Assembly: GCF_001673365.1 (NCBI RefSeq)
Contig: NZ_LZLS01000212.1
Location: 1 to 40,221 of the forward strand
DNA length: 40,221 nucleotides
DNA from: Mycobacterium asiaticum
Lineage (GTDB): Bacteria; Actinomycetota; Actinomycetes; Mycobacteriales; Mycobacteriaceae
Direction: 5' to 3'
Below the pieces are notes generated by a model. It did not search any database. It had not been told where the DNA came from and saw only the letters and a program-made list of their open reading frames with translations. Both the position numbers and the translations under genes were made by a program. Of the stretch, positions 1 through 10,217 are shown piece by piece (the stretch's first letter is position 1; the number at the start of each line of letters is the position of its first letter).

Positions 1-1156
1 GCTGTATCCCAAAGGGCTGCAATGGTATTGGCGCGGTGACTTCATCCGGACCATTTCCGATGACGCCGTGGCGGCCCCCGTACTGGACCGCCTCGTTTTG
101 CGACGTCAGGTCGGGTGTCCAGTCGTCGGATTCGGTATGCCGGGAACGCCGCCGCCGTCCGCCCGGTTCGGCCGGGACAGGGGCGCTCGGGGCCCAATGA
201 CTGCCGGGTGCGCCCGGCGGCAGCCACTGTCCCTCGGCGGCGACCGGACGCCATGCCGCCGGCTGCTGCGGTGGAGGCGGTGGTGAATAGGGCTGGAATT
301 GTGGTTGCGCGGGCTGGGGTGGCGCCGCGGCGGGAGGGGCCGGCGGGGTCTCGGGCCGGTGCCGAGGTTGGAACGGCGGCTCAGGTTGCGGCGCCGCAGG
401 GGCCGCCGGTGCAGCAGGGGACGCCGGGGACGCCGGGGACGCCGGGGACGCCGGAATGTAGTCACGGACCGGCGCCGGTGGCCGAGGCGGCAATAACGGC
501 TCCTCCGGCACGTCGATGATCGCCGCGTCCTCTTCACGTGCCGCGGCCTGGGCGGTGACCTCTTCGTCCTGGCGTTCGTCCTGGCGCACCGCAGTAACTC
601 GATCACTGGTGACCCAGTCGGCGGGCGGACTCTCGCCATTAACGCCGCTATTGCGCCCGGAAGCCCGATCGGTCAACGCGCGAGCGCCGTCCCGCACGGG
701 TGTCTCGAGCGCCGGACGTTGCTCGAGGTCGGCGTCGAACAGTATTTCGAGGTGGCTGCGCAGCGAATGCAGTTCAGCGCGCAACGCCGCGATTTCGTCG
801 GCGGCCTGCGCATGTATCTCAGCGGCCAGCTCACGACGCAGCTGCGACTCCACCGTCAGCTCGTACTCGCGGCGTGCCGATATTTCGCGATCCAGCTGCA
901 GGTCGTACACCAGCTTCATGTCCCGCGCCCGAGCCTCGTCCGCCTCGGCTTGCCGACGGTAGAGCACCGACACGAAAGCTCCGGCGACGGCGGCCCACAG
1001 CGCCAGGATCACAGCGAGCTTGAGAAGTTCCACGCGATCGGTGAAAACCAGTGCGGAACTGGCCCCGATTGCCAGTACCAGCAACGTCGTCAAGAGCACC
1101 CACCCCGGCCTGCGGCCGCCGCGCCGGACCCGGGCGCCGCGGGACAGAACGGTCAT
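1..1156 (-). CDS. Membrane-anchored coiled-coil, proline-rich protein (Rv3604c-like), C-terminus cut by window edge
   Basis: The frame is open from the ATG at 1156 to the left edge (about 385 codons visible, no stop). The N-terminus is basic (RVRRGGRR), followed by two hydrophobic segments at about residues 19-37 and 47-64. A charged, heptad-like helical stretch follows at about 68-145 (EADEARARDMKLVYDLQLDREI...), likely a coiled coil. The C-terminal half is low-complexity Pro/Ala/Gln, including a PAS-type tandem repeat. This matches the layout of the H37Rv gene downstream of the fol operon (Rv3604c, alanine/arginine/proline-rich membrane protein). It lies 85 bp downstream of the DUF3180 gene on the same strand, so it may be read from the ftsH-fol operon, but a TANNNT element just upstream suggests its own promoter too. 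Biochemical function is unknown; the topology suggests a cytoplasmic coiled coil tethered to the membrane. Confidence 0.8.
   Translation of the reverse strand, partial: MTVLSRGARVRRGGRRPGWVLLTTLLVLAIGASSALVFTDRVELLKLAVILALWAAVAGAFVSVLYRRQAEADEARARDMKLVYDLQLDREISARREYELTVESQLRRELAAEIHAQAADEIAALRAELHSLRSHLEILFDADLEQRPALETPVRDGARALTDRASGRNSGVNGESPPADWVTSDRVTAVRQDERQDEEVTAQAAAREEDAAIIDVPEEPLLPPRPPAPVRDYIPASPASPASPASPAAPAAPAAPQPEPPFQPRHRPETPPAPPAAAPPQPAQPQFQPYSPPPPPQQPAAWRPVAAEGQWLPPGAPGSHWAPSAPVPAEPGGRRRRSRHTESDDWTPDLTSQNEAVQYGGRHGVIGNGPDEVTAPIPLQPFGIQ
421..454. repeat. Tandem 9-bp repeat, nearly 4 copies
   Basis: The unit ACGCCGGGG is repeated perfectly three times, plus a 7-bp partial copy. 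On the minus strand it encodes the (Pro-Ala-Ser)n run in the proline-rich part of the Rv3604c-like protein. The in-frame 9-bp unit could change copy number by slippage without breaking the reading frame. Confidence 0.85.
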
Positions 1157-1170
1157 GGCCCCTGACTGTA
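1157..1170 (-). promoter_or_regulatory. Candidate -10 (TACAGT) 8 nt before the Rv3604c-like start
   Basis: On the minus strand TACAGT (1165-1170) is followed by 8 bases and then the ATG at 1156. This fits the mycobacterial TANNNT -10 motif at a spacing that puts the transcript start at or within a base or two of the start codon. It suggests an internal promoter inside the operon. Sequence inference only. Confidence 0.4.
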
Positions 1171-1241
1171 CCGGGCGAGGTCATTTGGCGTGTCGCGCCT
1201 GTCCGGCGATTCTCACCCCGACTTGCCGCAGAACCGCTGAA

Positions 1242-1721
1242 CTAGGTCTCGGCACCCTCACCGCGCTCAGCCGGGTCCTGCGGCGGTGACTTGCAGCAAT
1301 GCTGGAGCCACAGCGCCGCGGCGACCAACGCCAGCGCGCAAAGCGCGGCCACCACCGCCCCTGAGGTGTCCTCAGCGGCTGCGCGCATCCACGAGCGTCG
1401 CGGCAGGAAGTACACCAGCACTCCGAGCCACCAACCCAGCACCAACGCGCCCACCCAGGCCGACGCCTTGGCCACGATCAGACTGCGTGCCACGGCCAGC
1501 GGATGCAGCCAGCCAGGCCCGTCGCCAATCTCGCCGTCGTTGATCTTGGTGCGCACGTTGCGGGCCCAGAGTCCTTCGGCGACGGCGACCACCAGCAGCG
1601 AGGCTCCGCTCCACACCGTGATCGGCGGAAACCACCGGTACAACGCGGTGACCAGCAGGTAACCGACCACCGCTGCGCCGAACACCACAACGGTCAGATC
1701 GCGCTTTCGGGTGGGCCCCAT
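1242..1721 (-). CDS. DUF3180 family membrane protein
   Basis: 159-residue protein beginning MGPTRKRDL. It has four predicted membrane segments (about 9-28, 34-50, 80-105 and 120-140) and a short charged C-terminal tail. It matches the DUF3180 family, whose gene follows folK in mycobacteria (Rv3605c in H37Rv); function unknown. The ATG at 1721 shares one base with the folK stop (TGATG), so translation is probably coupled to folK. A longer in-frame extension exists but runs inside folK and has no conserved sequence, so the coupled ATG is preferred. Confidence 0.88.
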   Translation of the reverse strand: MGPTRKRDLTVVVFGAAVVGYLLVTALYRWFPPITVWSGASLLVVAVAEGLWARNVRTKINDGEIGDGPGWLHPLAVARSLIVAKASAWVGALVLGWWLGVLVYFLPRRSWMRAAAEDTSGAVVAALCALALVAAALWLQHCCKSPPQDPAERGEGAET

Positions 1722-2221
1722 CAGGTTCCCAATGTCAGCGCGGTCGGGCGCACGCCGGCGCGCTCGGCGGGGTCCAGTTCGGCCAGCAACTGCCGCACTG
1801 GCTTGCCGAGTTCGGCGGCAGGGTCGACGTCCAGCCACGGCACCAGGACGAACGCCCGCAGCGCTGCCCGCGGGTGCGGCAACGTCAGGTCGTCGTCGTC
1901 CAGGCTCACCTCGCCGTGCGCGTCAGAGAGGGCGATCAGGTCCACGTCGAGGGTGCGCGGGCCCCAACGCTCCGAGCGGGTGCGTTCCGCCGCCTGCTCG
2001 AAGGTGTGCGCCAGCCGCAACCAGGCGTGCGCGTCGCGGCCGTCGTCGTCGGCAATCACCACCGCGTTGAGGAACGGCTCCTGTTCCACGCCACCCCACG
2101 GGTCGGTCTCGTATACCGGGGACACCGCCACCAGTGCGTCGTGCAGGCCCACGACGACCGACTGCAGCCGGGCGAGTCGGTCGCCCAGATTGGAGCCGAT
2201 GGAAAGCACCACTCGGGTCAC
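1721..2221 (-). CDS. folK: 2-amino-4-hydroxy-6-hydroxymethyldihydropteridine pyrophosphokinase (HPPK)
   Basis: FolK transfers pyrophosphate from ATP to hydroxymethyl-dihydropterin, the step before dihydropteroate synthase. The 166-residue protein has the HPPK signatures: GSNLGDR at 9-15, a pterin-binding segment (DPWGG..EQEPFLNAVV) at 40-55, the catalytic metal-binding LDVD (D92, D94) in GPRTLDVDL, and LPHPR at 114-118. Length is normal. It is the fourth fol gene of the ftsH-folE-folP-folB-folK operon, 49 bp after folB, and its stop overlaps the DUF3180 start. Cytoplasmic. Confidence 0.95.
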   Translation of the reverse strand: MTRVVLSIGSNLGDRLARLQSVVVGLHDALVAVSPVYETDPWGGVEQEPFLNAVVIADDDGRDAHAWLRLAHTFEQAAERTRSERWGPRTLDVDLIALSDAHGEVSLDDDDLTLPHPRAALRAFVLVPWLDVDPAAELGKPVRQLLAELDPAERAGVRPTALTLGT

Positions 2222-2270
2222 AAGCGCCGCTCCTCCGCATCGCTTCGCTCTGCATCGTCGCCGACGCGCG

Positions 2271-2672
2271 TCATACCGCTCCGCCCGCGGGGATCACCGA
2301 ACCGCGACCACCGCGCCGCGATCGCCGGGTCACCACCGCCACGTCGTCGAAGCCGTGCGGAATAGGGGCATGGGGCTTGTGCACGGTCACCTCGACGGCG
2401 TGCACCCGCGGGTCGGTGATCACTTGATCGGCGATGTTGGCGCCGACCGTCTCGATCAGATTTCTGGGTGTGCCCCCGACGATGTCGGCCGCCAACTGCG
2501 CCAGTTCGCCGTAGTCGTAGGTGTCGGCCAGCTCATCGCTGGCGGCGGCTTGAGCCAGGTCGATCCACACGGTGATGTCGACGACGAAGTCCTGGCCGTC
2601 GGCTCGCTCATGGTCGAAGACACCGTGATGACCGCGAACTTTCAAGCCGCGCAATTCAATTCGGTCAGCCAT
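2271..2672 (-). CDS. folB: Dihydroneopterin aldolase
   Basis: FolB converts 7,8-dihydroneopterin to 6-hydroxymethyl-dihydropterin and glycolaldehyde. The 133-residue protein starts MADRIELRGLKVRGHHGVFDHER, the family N-terminus. It keeps the active-site residues Tyr54 (TYDYGE), Glu74 (NLIETVGANIAD) and Lys99 (VTVHKPHAPI). The ATG at 2672 lies 8 bp inside the 3' end of folP, which indicates coupled translation. The open frame extends further upstream inside folP, but that part is out-of-frame folP sequence and was rejected. Family members form octamers. Confidence 0.95.
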   Translation of the reverse strand: MADRIELRGLKVRGHHGVFDHERADGQDFVVDITVWIDLAQAAASDELADTYDYGELAQLAADIVGGTPRNLIETVGANIADQVITDPRVHAVEVTVHKPHAPIPHGFDDVAVVTRRSRRGGRGSVIPAGGAV

Positions 2673-3501
2673 CGCCTGCGGTCCCTTCAGCCCACGCTTT
2701 GGCGACCTTAAGGGCGTCAACCGTCGCGCGCACGTCGTGCACCCGTACCCCCCAGACGCCGTGCGACGACGCGAGCGCGGACAGTACTGCCGTTGCCGTC
2801 TCACGCCCGGCCGGCGGACGTGGGGTGCCATCGGGTCCGGCCAGCAACGTACCCAGGAACCGCTTGCGCGAAGCACCCAGCAATACCGGCAACCCGGTGG
2901 CCACCAACTCCGGCAAACCGTGCAGCAGCGCCCAATTGTGTTCTCCGGTCTTGGCAAATCCCAGTCCCGGGTCGATCAACAGCTTGGCTGGGTCCACACC
3001 CGCGGAAACCGCGTCGTCAACAGAGGCGAGCAGGTCGTTGCGCACCTCGGCAACCACGTCACGGTAGTCGGGTACCTGGTGCGGACAGGTTGCCGATACC
3101 GGACGCCAATGCATCAGCACCCACGGAACTCCGGCGCCGGCCACCAGTGGCGCCATGGCCGGGTCGGCCCGGCCCCCGGACACGTCGTTGACGATCTGCG
3201 CGCCATTGTCCAGCGCCGCTTGCGCCACCCGGGCGTGCATGGTGTCGATGCTGATCGTGATCCCTTGGGCAGCAAGCTCTTTGATTACCGGGACCACGCG
3301 TGCGGTCTCGATGTCGGGGTCTACCCGAACGGCGCCGGGCCGGGTCGATTCACCCCCGACGTCGACGATGTTCGCACCCTCGGCGGCCAGCGCCAGGCCC
3401 TGTTCGATAGCGCCGCGGACGTCGAGGTAACGCCCCCCGTCGGAGAAGGAGTCGTCCGTGACGTTGAGCACCCCCATCACCTGCATGGGCGCGAAACTCA
3501 C
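2665..3501 (-). CDS. folP1: Dihydropteroate synthase
   Basis: FolP joins hydroxymethyl-dihydropterin pyrophosphate to p-aminobenzoate and is the target of sulfonamides and dapsone. The 278-residue TIM-barrel shows MGVLNVTDDSFSDGG near the N-terminus, the DVGGESTRPGA loop at about 48-57, NDVSGG, DPGLGFAKT and GASRKRFLG (with the Ser-Arg-Lys-Arg sulfonamide-binding region). The GTG at 3501 overlaps the folE stop as GTGA, which supports this start; the alternative ATG five codons later would lose that coupling. It is the folP1-type active synthase by position inside the fol operon. No drug-resistance substitution could be judged with confidence by eye. Confidence 0.95.
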   Translation of the reverse strand: MSFAPMQVMGVLNVTDDSFSDGGRYLDVRGAIEQGLALAAEGANIVDVGGESTRPGAVRVDPDIETARVVPVIKELAAQGITISIDTMHARVAQAALDNGAQIVNDVSGGRADPAMAPLVAGAGVPWVLMHWRPVSATCPHQVPDYRDVVAEVRNDLLASVDDAVSAGVDPAKLLIDPGLGFAKTGEHNWALLHGLPELVATGLPVLLGASRKRFLGTLLAGPDGTPRPPAGRETATAVLSALASSHGVWGVRVHDVRATVDALKVAKAWAEGTAGDG

Positions 3502-4100
3502 TTACGCAGAATGAGATCGAGCGCTTCGGCTCGAGAGGCGGGGTCGGACTTGAACTGGCCGCGCACCGCTGACGTCGTCGTGATGGCGCCGGGTTTGCGG
3601 ACGCCGCGCATCGCCATGCACAGATGCTCGGCCTCGATCACCACCATCACGCCGCGCGGGTTCAGCCGTCTTACCAGCGCGTCGGCGATCTGACTGGTGA
3701 GGCGCTCCTGCACCTGCGGGCGCTTGGCGTAAAGATCAACCAGCCGAGCGATTTTCGACAGACCGGTGACCCTGCCGTCTTCACCGGGGATGTAGCCGAC
3801 GTGTGCCACTCCGTGGAAGGACACCAGGTGGTGTTCACAGGTGGAGTACATCGGAATCTCTTTGATCAGCACCAGTTCGTTGTGGTCCTCGTCGAACATA
3901 GTGTCGAGCACCGAAGCCGGATCGGTGTAGAGGCCGGCGAAAATCTCCCGATAGGCTCGGACCACGCGAGCCGGCGTGTCCCGCAAGCCATTTCGGTCCG
4001 GGTCTTCGCCGAGCGCGATCAGCAGCTCCCGTACGGCGGCCTCCGCTCGGTCCTGGTCGAATGGGCGCACGAAGGTATCTCTGGAATCCAGCTGGGTCAT
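3498..4100 (-). CDS. folE: GTP cyclohydrolase I
   Basis: FolE opens the GTP imidazole ring to give dihydroneopterin triphosphate, the first step of folate synthesis. The 200-residue protein has the type I zinc site: Cys88 and His91 in STCEHHLVSFHG and Cys161 in EAEHLCMAMRG. It also has the conserved GLSKIARLVD and KRPQVQERLT segments. Its start is 14 bp after the ftsH stop and its stop overlaps folP by 4 bp. Cytoplasmic homodecamer in the family. Confidence 0.96.
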   Translation of the reverse strand: MTQLDSRDTFVRPFDQDRAEAAVRELLIALGEDPDRNGLRDTPARVVRAYREIFAGLYTDPASVLDTMFDEDHNELVLIKEIPMYSTCEHHLVSFHGVAHVGYIPGEDGRVTGLSKIARLVDLYAKRPQVQERLTSQIADALVRRLNPRGVMVVIEAEHLCMAMRGVRKPGAITTTSAVRGQFKSDPASRAEALDLILRK

Positions 4101-4114
4101 CGAGCCTCCGTCAT

Positions 4115-6373
<2,259 letters not shown>

Positions 6374-6557
6374 CAATCATCGGCCGATCCGGCCAGGTCC
6401 TTCCCGATAAACGCAGCTGGAAATGTCCAGGTTACCGCTATACCAACTACCCCGATGTCTTGGCAGTTCCCACTACCCGGCTGGGCCCTGCCGCGCGCGG
6501 TCGCCGGCCAACCCGGTCGCCGAGCGTGCGGCCAGCTTCACGTTCGGCGAGAAGGAA

Positions 6558-6971
6558 CTACTCGTAGTAGCGCGCCTCGACCACGTTGCCGTCCGGATCA
6601 GCGAAGTAATAGCCCTGCGGCGCCCACCCCTGGGCGCCGAAGCTGTGGTTGAGCCGTGCACTGGTGTCCACACCCTCGGCCTGTAGGCGCCGGTCCAACG
6701 CGTCGTACTCGTCCTTGGTCATCGCGAGGCAGACGTGGTTGATCCGGTGGCCCGCGCTGCCCGCGACTTTGGTCATCGCCTCAGTAGCAGACGCCCCTTC
6801 GGTCCGCATCAGATCAATGATGGAGTCACCAGACACCCGCACGCTGGGAAACGGCGCATCACCGGCCTCGTACTCGTCGAACCTGACCGGCTCCAGCCCA
6901 ACCACCCTGGTGTAGAAATCCATCGCCACCCGGGGTTCGTTCGTCCACAGCACTACGTGGTCCAGACGCAT
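6558..6971 (-). CDS. VOC (glyoxalase/bleomycin-resistance/dioxygenase fold) protein
   Basis: 137 residues made of two beta-alpha-beta-beta-beta units typical of the vicinal oxygen chelate fold: MRLDHVVLWTNEPRVAMDFYTRVVGLEP, then HRINHVCLAM and a C-terminal GYYFADPDGNVVEARYYE. Likely metal ligands are His5, His79 and Glu132, as in glyoxalase I-like members. The substrate cannot be told from sequence. It lies 184 bp upstream of ftsH on the same strand and 83 bp from the divergent ephA. A GGTGAG ribosome-binding site precedes the ATG. In H37Rv the corresponding position holds the espACD region instead. Confidence 0.85.
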   Translation of the reverse strand: MRLDHVVLWTNEPRVAMDFYTRVVGLEPVRFDEYEAGDAPFPSVRVSGDSIIDLMRTEGASATEAMTKVAGSAGHRINHVCLAMTKDEYDALDRRLQAEGVDTSARLNHSFGAQGWAPQGYYFADPDGNVVEARYYE

Positions 6972-7054
6972 GGCTCACCATGATGCGCGCCCCGTCCCGC
7001 GATATCTACCCGTACACCCTTCTCAGCCCGATTCGGTTGTGATTTGGTGAGACG

Positions 7055-8020
7055 GTGGGCCTATCTACCGAACGGTTAGTTGACACCAACGGTGTGCAGT
7101 TGCGGGTGGTCGAGGCCGGCGATCGCGGCGCGCCCGTGGTGTTGCTGTGTCACGGATTCCCGGAACTGGCCTACTCCTGGCGCCACCAGATCCCGGCCCT
7201 GGCCGATGCCGGATATCACGTGCTGGCGCCCGATCAGCGCGGTTACGGCGGGTCGTCACAGCCGAAGGCGATCGAGGCCTACGACATGCACCACTTGACG
7301 GGCGATCTGGTGGGTTTGCTCGACGACGTCGGCGCCGAGCGGGCGGTGTGGATCGGTCACGACTGGGGCGCGATGGTGGTGTGGAATGCACCGCTGCTGC
7401 ACCCTGACCGGGTCGCGGCGGTTGCCGCATTGAGCGTCCCCCCGGTCCCCCGGGCTAAGCGCCCGGTGACGGTGGCACTGCGCCGCACATTCGGCGAGAA
7501 CTTCTTCTACATCCTCTACTTCCAGGAACCGGGCGTCGCCGACGCCGAACTCAACGCCGACCCCGCCAGGACCATGCGCCGGATGATGGGCAGCCTGCAG
7601 CTTCCCAGCGACCAGGAGGCAGCGCTGCGGATGCTGGCCCCGGGGCCGGAAGGGTTCATCGAGCGACTCGCCGAGCCTGACGGCCTGCCTGACTGGCTCA
7701 CTCAGGACGAATTAGACCACTACATCCGGGAATTCACGCGCACCGGCTTTACCGGCGGACTGAATTGGTACCGCAATATGGACCGCAACTGGGAAACCAG
7801 CGCGGACCTGGACGGGATCAAGATCACGGTGCCTTGCCTGTTCGTCGGCGGCTCAGCAGATCCCGTCTTGACGTTCACCCGGGCCGACCGGGCCGCAGAG
7901 GTAGTGAGCGGGCCGTACCGCGAGTTGATGATCGACGGCGCCGGACATTGGTTACAGCAAGAACGGCCCGATGAAGTGAACTCCGCTTTGCTCGAATTCC
8001 TCGAAGGAGTCCAATGGTGA
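7055..8020 (+). CDS. ephA: Epoxide hydrolase EphA (alpha/beta hydrolase)
   Basis: Alpha/beta-hydrolase of 321 residues that hydrates epoxides to diols. It shows the oxyanion motif HGFPE (33-37), the nucleophile Asp103 in GHDWGA, a lid region with tyrosines (FFYILYFQEPG and NWYRNMDRNWE), the acid in GSADPV, and the catalytic His in DGAGHWLQQERP near residue 298. This is the full EphA pattern and length. The start is GTG at 7055, where the protein begins GLSTERLVDTNGV. It overlaps the next gene (ATGGTGA) and heads a three-gene operon. Confidence 0.92.
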   Translation: MGLSTERLVDTNGVQLRVVEAGDRGAPVVLLCHGFPELAYSWRHQIPALADAGYHVLAPDQRGYGGSSQPKAIEAYDMHHLTGDLVGLLDDVGAERAVWIGHDWGAMVVWNAPLLHPDRVAAVAALSVPPVPRAKRPVTVALRRTFGENFFYILYFQEPGVADAELNADPARTMRRMMGSLQLPSDQEAALRMLAPGPEGFIERLAEPDGLPDWLTQDELDHYIREFTRTGFTGGLNWYRNMDRNWETSADLDGIKITVPCLFVGGSADPVLTFTRADRAAEVVSGPYRELMIDGAGHWLQQERPDEVNSALLEFLEGVQW

Positions 8021-9204
8021 GTGCCCCAATGCGATTCGGCGTCTTCATTACACCGTTTCATCCCACCGGCCAATCCCCAACGGTGGCACTGGAATACGAC
8101 ATGGATCGGGTCGTCGCGCTGGATCGCCTGGGCTACGACGAGGCTTGGTTCGGCGAACATCATTCCGGCGGTTACGAATTGATCGCCTGCCCGGAAGTGT
8201 TCATCGCGGCCGCCGCCGAACGCACCAAGCACATCCGACTGGGCACCGGCGTGGTGTCACTGCCCTACCATCACCCGCTGATGGTGGCCGACCGCTGGGT
8301 GTTGCTGGACCACCTGACCCGGGGTCGGGTGATGTTCGGCACTGGACCGGGCGCGTTGCCGTCGGACGCCTACATGATGGGAATCGATCCGATCGACCAG
8401 CGCCGGATGATGCAGGAGTCTCTCGAGGCGATACTGGCCCTCTTCCGCGCCGCGCCCGACGAGCGCATCGACCGTCACACCGAATGGTTCACCTTGCGCG
8501 ATGCCCAGTTGCACATCCGCCCGTACACCTGGCCTTATCCCGAGATATCCACTGCTGCAATGATTTCACCGTCCGGGCCGCGGCTGGCCGGTGCGCTGGG
8601 CACGTCGTTGCTGTCGTTGTCGATGTCGGTGCCAGGTGGTTATGCGGCGCTGGAGAACACCTGGGATGTGGTGTGCGAGCAGGCCGCGAAAGTGGGGCGG
8701 GAACAGCCGCAGCGTTCCGACTGGCGGGTGCTGAGCATCATGCACATCGCCGACACCCGTGACCAGGCGATCGACGACTGCACCTATGGTTTGCTGGATT
8801 TCGCGAAGTACTTCGGAGCGGCCGGGTTCGTGCCGCTGGCCAACACGGTAGAAGGCGCGCAGTCTCCGCGAGAGTTCGTCACAGACTATGCGGCCCAGGG
8901 CAATTGCTGTATCGGCACCCCCGAGGACGCGATCGCCCACATCGAGGATCTGCTGGAACGTTCGGGCGGCTTCGGGACGCTGCTGCTGTTGGGCCACGAC
9001 TGGGCGTCACCGCAAGCGACGTTCCATTCTTATGACCTGTTCGCGCGCAAGGTGATTCCGTACTTCAAGGGTCAACTCGAAGCCCCCCGGGCATCGCACG
9101 AGTGGGCCAAGGACAAACGCGAGGAGTTGATCGGCCGGGCCGGTCAAGCGGTCGTACAGGCGATCACCCAGCATGTGGCCGAGCAGGATGGGTCGGGTAA
9201 CTGA
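8014..9204 (+). CDS. Luciferase-like (LLM class) flavin-dependent monooxygenase
   Basis: 396 residues with the bacterial-luciferase TIM-barrel signature: MRFGVFITPFHPTG, LGYDEAWFGEHHSGGYE, AAAAERTKHIRLGTGVVSLPYHHPLMVADR, LDHLTRGRVMFGTGPGALPSDAYMMGID. It is the H37Rv Rv3618 type by sequence and by position after ephA. Such enzymes use reduced FMN and O2, usually on aldehydes, ketones or similar compounds; the substrate here is unknown. The ATG at 8014 lies inside the last codons of ephA. The stop shares a base with the next start (TGATG), so all three genes are translationally coupled and probably act on one pathway. Confidence 0.88.
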   Translation: MVSAPMRFGVFITPFHPTGQSPTVALEYDMDRVVALDRLGYDEAWFGEHHSGGYELIACPEVFIAAAAERTKHIRLGTGVVSLPYHHPLMVADRWVLLDHLTRGRVMFGTGPGALPSDAYMMGIDPIDQRRMMQESLEAILALFRAAPDERIDRHTEWFTLRDAQLHIRPYTWPYPEISTAAMISPSGPRLAGALGTSLLSLSMSVPGGYAALENTWDVVCEQAAKVGREQPQRSDWRVLSIMHIADTRDQAIDDCTYGLLDFAKYFGAAGFVPLANTVEGAQSPREFVTDYAAQGNCCIGTPEDAIAHIEDLLERSGGFGTLLLLGHDWASPQATFHSYDLFARKVIPYFKGQLEAPRASHEWAKDKREELIGRAGQAVVQAITQHVAEQDGSGN

Positions 9205-10217
9205 TGCGAGCATCGGTGCTGCGCGACGGACGGATGATCTATCGGGACGACGTGCCCGAGCCGGTTCCGGGGCCGGGACAGGTGCTGGTTGCGGTGCGGT
9301 GCTGCGGAATCTGCGGTTCGGACCTGCATTTCGCGGCACACGGTGCCGAGGTGGTGGAGCTGAGCAATAGGTTGGCCCGTGACCGCGGCGGTATGGACCT
9401 CGACCTGAACAGTGACGTCTTCATGGGGCACGAATTCAGCGCCGAGGTCATCGAGGCCGGACCCGACACCGACACCCACGCGCCGGGCACGCTGGTCACC
9501 TCGATTCCGGTTGTGTTGTCCGCCAAGGGCATCGAACCGATTGTCTTCAGCAACACCACACTGGGCGGCTATGCGGAACGGATGCTGCTTTCGGCGCCGT
9601 TACTCTTGCCGCTGCCCAATGGGCTCGACGTCAGACACGCGGCACTGGTCGAACCCATGGCGGTGGGTTTGCACGCGGTGAACAAGTCCGGGATCGGAGT
9701 TGCCGAAACCGCGCTGGTGATCGGCTGCGGGCCGATCGGCCTGGCAATAATTGCCGCACTTCGCGTTCGTGGCGTCGAAACCATTGTGGCGTCGGATTTT
9801 TCATCAAAGCGGCGTGAACTCGCTACCAAGATGGGGGCGCACCAGACCGTCGATCCGGCCCAGGGCTCGCCGTTCGACGTGGCCAAGGCCGGCGTGGTGT
9901 TCGAGGCGGTCGGGGTGCCGGGGATCATCGACGACGTGCTGCAACGGGCCCGCAACGGCACGCGCCTCGTGGTGGCCGGGGTGTGCATGCAGGCCGACAC
10001 CGTGCATCCGTTCTTCGGCATCGCCAAGGAAATCAACGTGCAGTTCGTGAATGCCTACACACCAGAGGAGTTCGCCGACTCGTTGCGCGCCATCGCCGAA
10101 GGCGACATCGATGTGGCACCGATGATCACCGGCGAGGTAGGCCTGGACGCAGTGGGCGCGGCCTTCGAGGACCTGGCAGACCCGGAGCGGCACTGCAAGA
10201 TCCTGGTTACGCCCTAG
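9204..10217 (+). CDS. Zinc-dependent medium-chain alcohol dehydrogenase
   Basis: 337-residue MDR-family dehydrogenase. The catalytic zinc ligands are probably Cys37 (CGICGSDLH), His76-Glu77 (GHEF) and Glu150 (LVEPMAVG). The Rossmann motif is GCGPIG at 174-179, with an acidic residue (ASDF, Asp198) at the end of beta-2 that suggests NAD(H). The four-cysteine structural-zinc lobe of classical alcohol dehydrogenases is missing: no Cys occurs at about residues 80-130. An insertion (VELSNRLARDRGG) lies between the first zinc ligand and GHE. It is coupled to the LLM gene by TGATG. I do not recall this gene in the H37Rv ephA locus. Confidence 0.87.
   Translation: MRASVLRDGRMIYRDDVPEPVPGPGQVLVAVRCCGICGSDLHFAAHGAEVVELSNRLARDRGGMDLDLNSDVFMGHEFSAEVIEAGPDTDTHAPGTLVTSIPVVLSAKGIEPIVFSNTTLGGYAERMLLSAPLLLPLPNGLDVRHAALVEPMAVGLHAVNKSGIGVAETALVIGCGPIGLAIIAALRVRGVETIVASDFSSKRRELATKMGAHQTVDPAQGSPFDVAKAGVVFEAVGVPGIIDDVLQRARNGTRLVVAGVCMQADTVHPFFGIAKEINVQFVNAYTPEEFADSLRAIAEGDIDVAPMITGEVGLDAVGAAFEDLADPERHCKILVTP

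Noticed and set aside
421..455. Short tandem repeats considered as CRISPR
   Set aside because: Units are 9 bp with no spacers and lie in frame in a Pro-Ala-Ser coding stretch. No repeat-spacer array was seen in the window.
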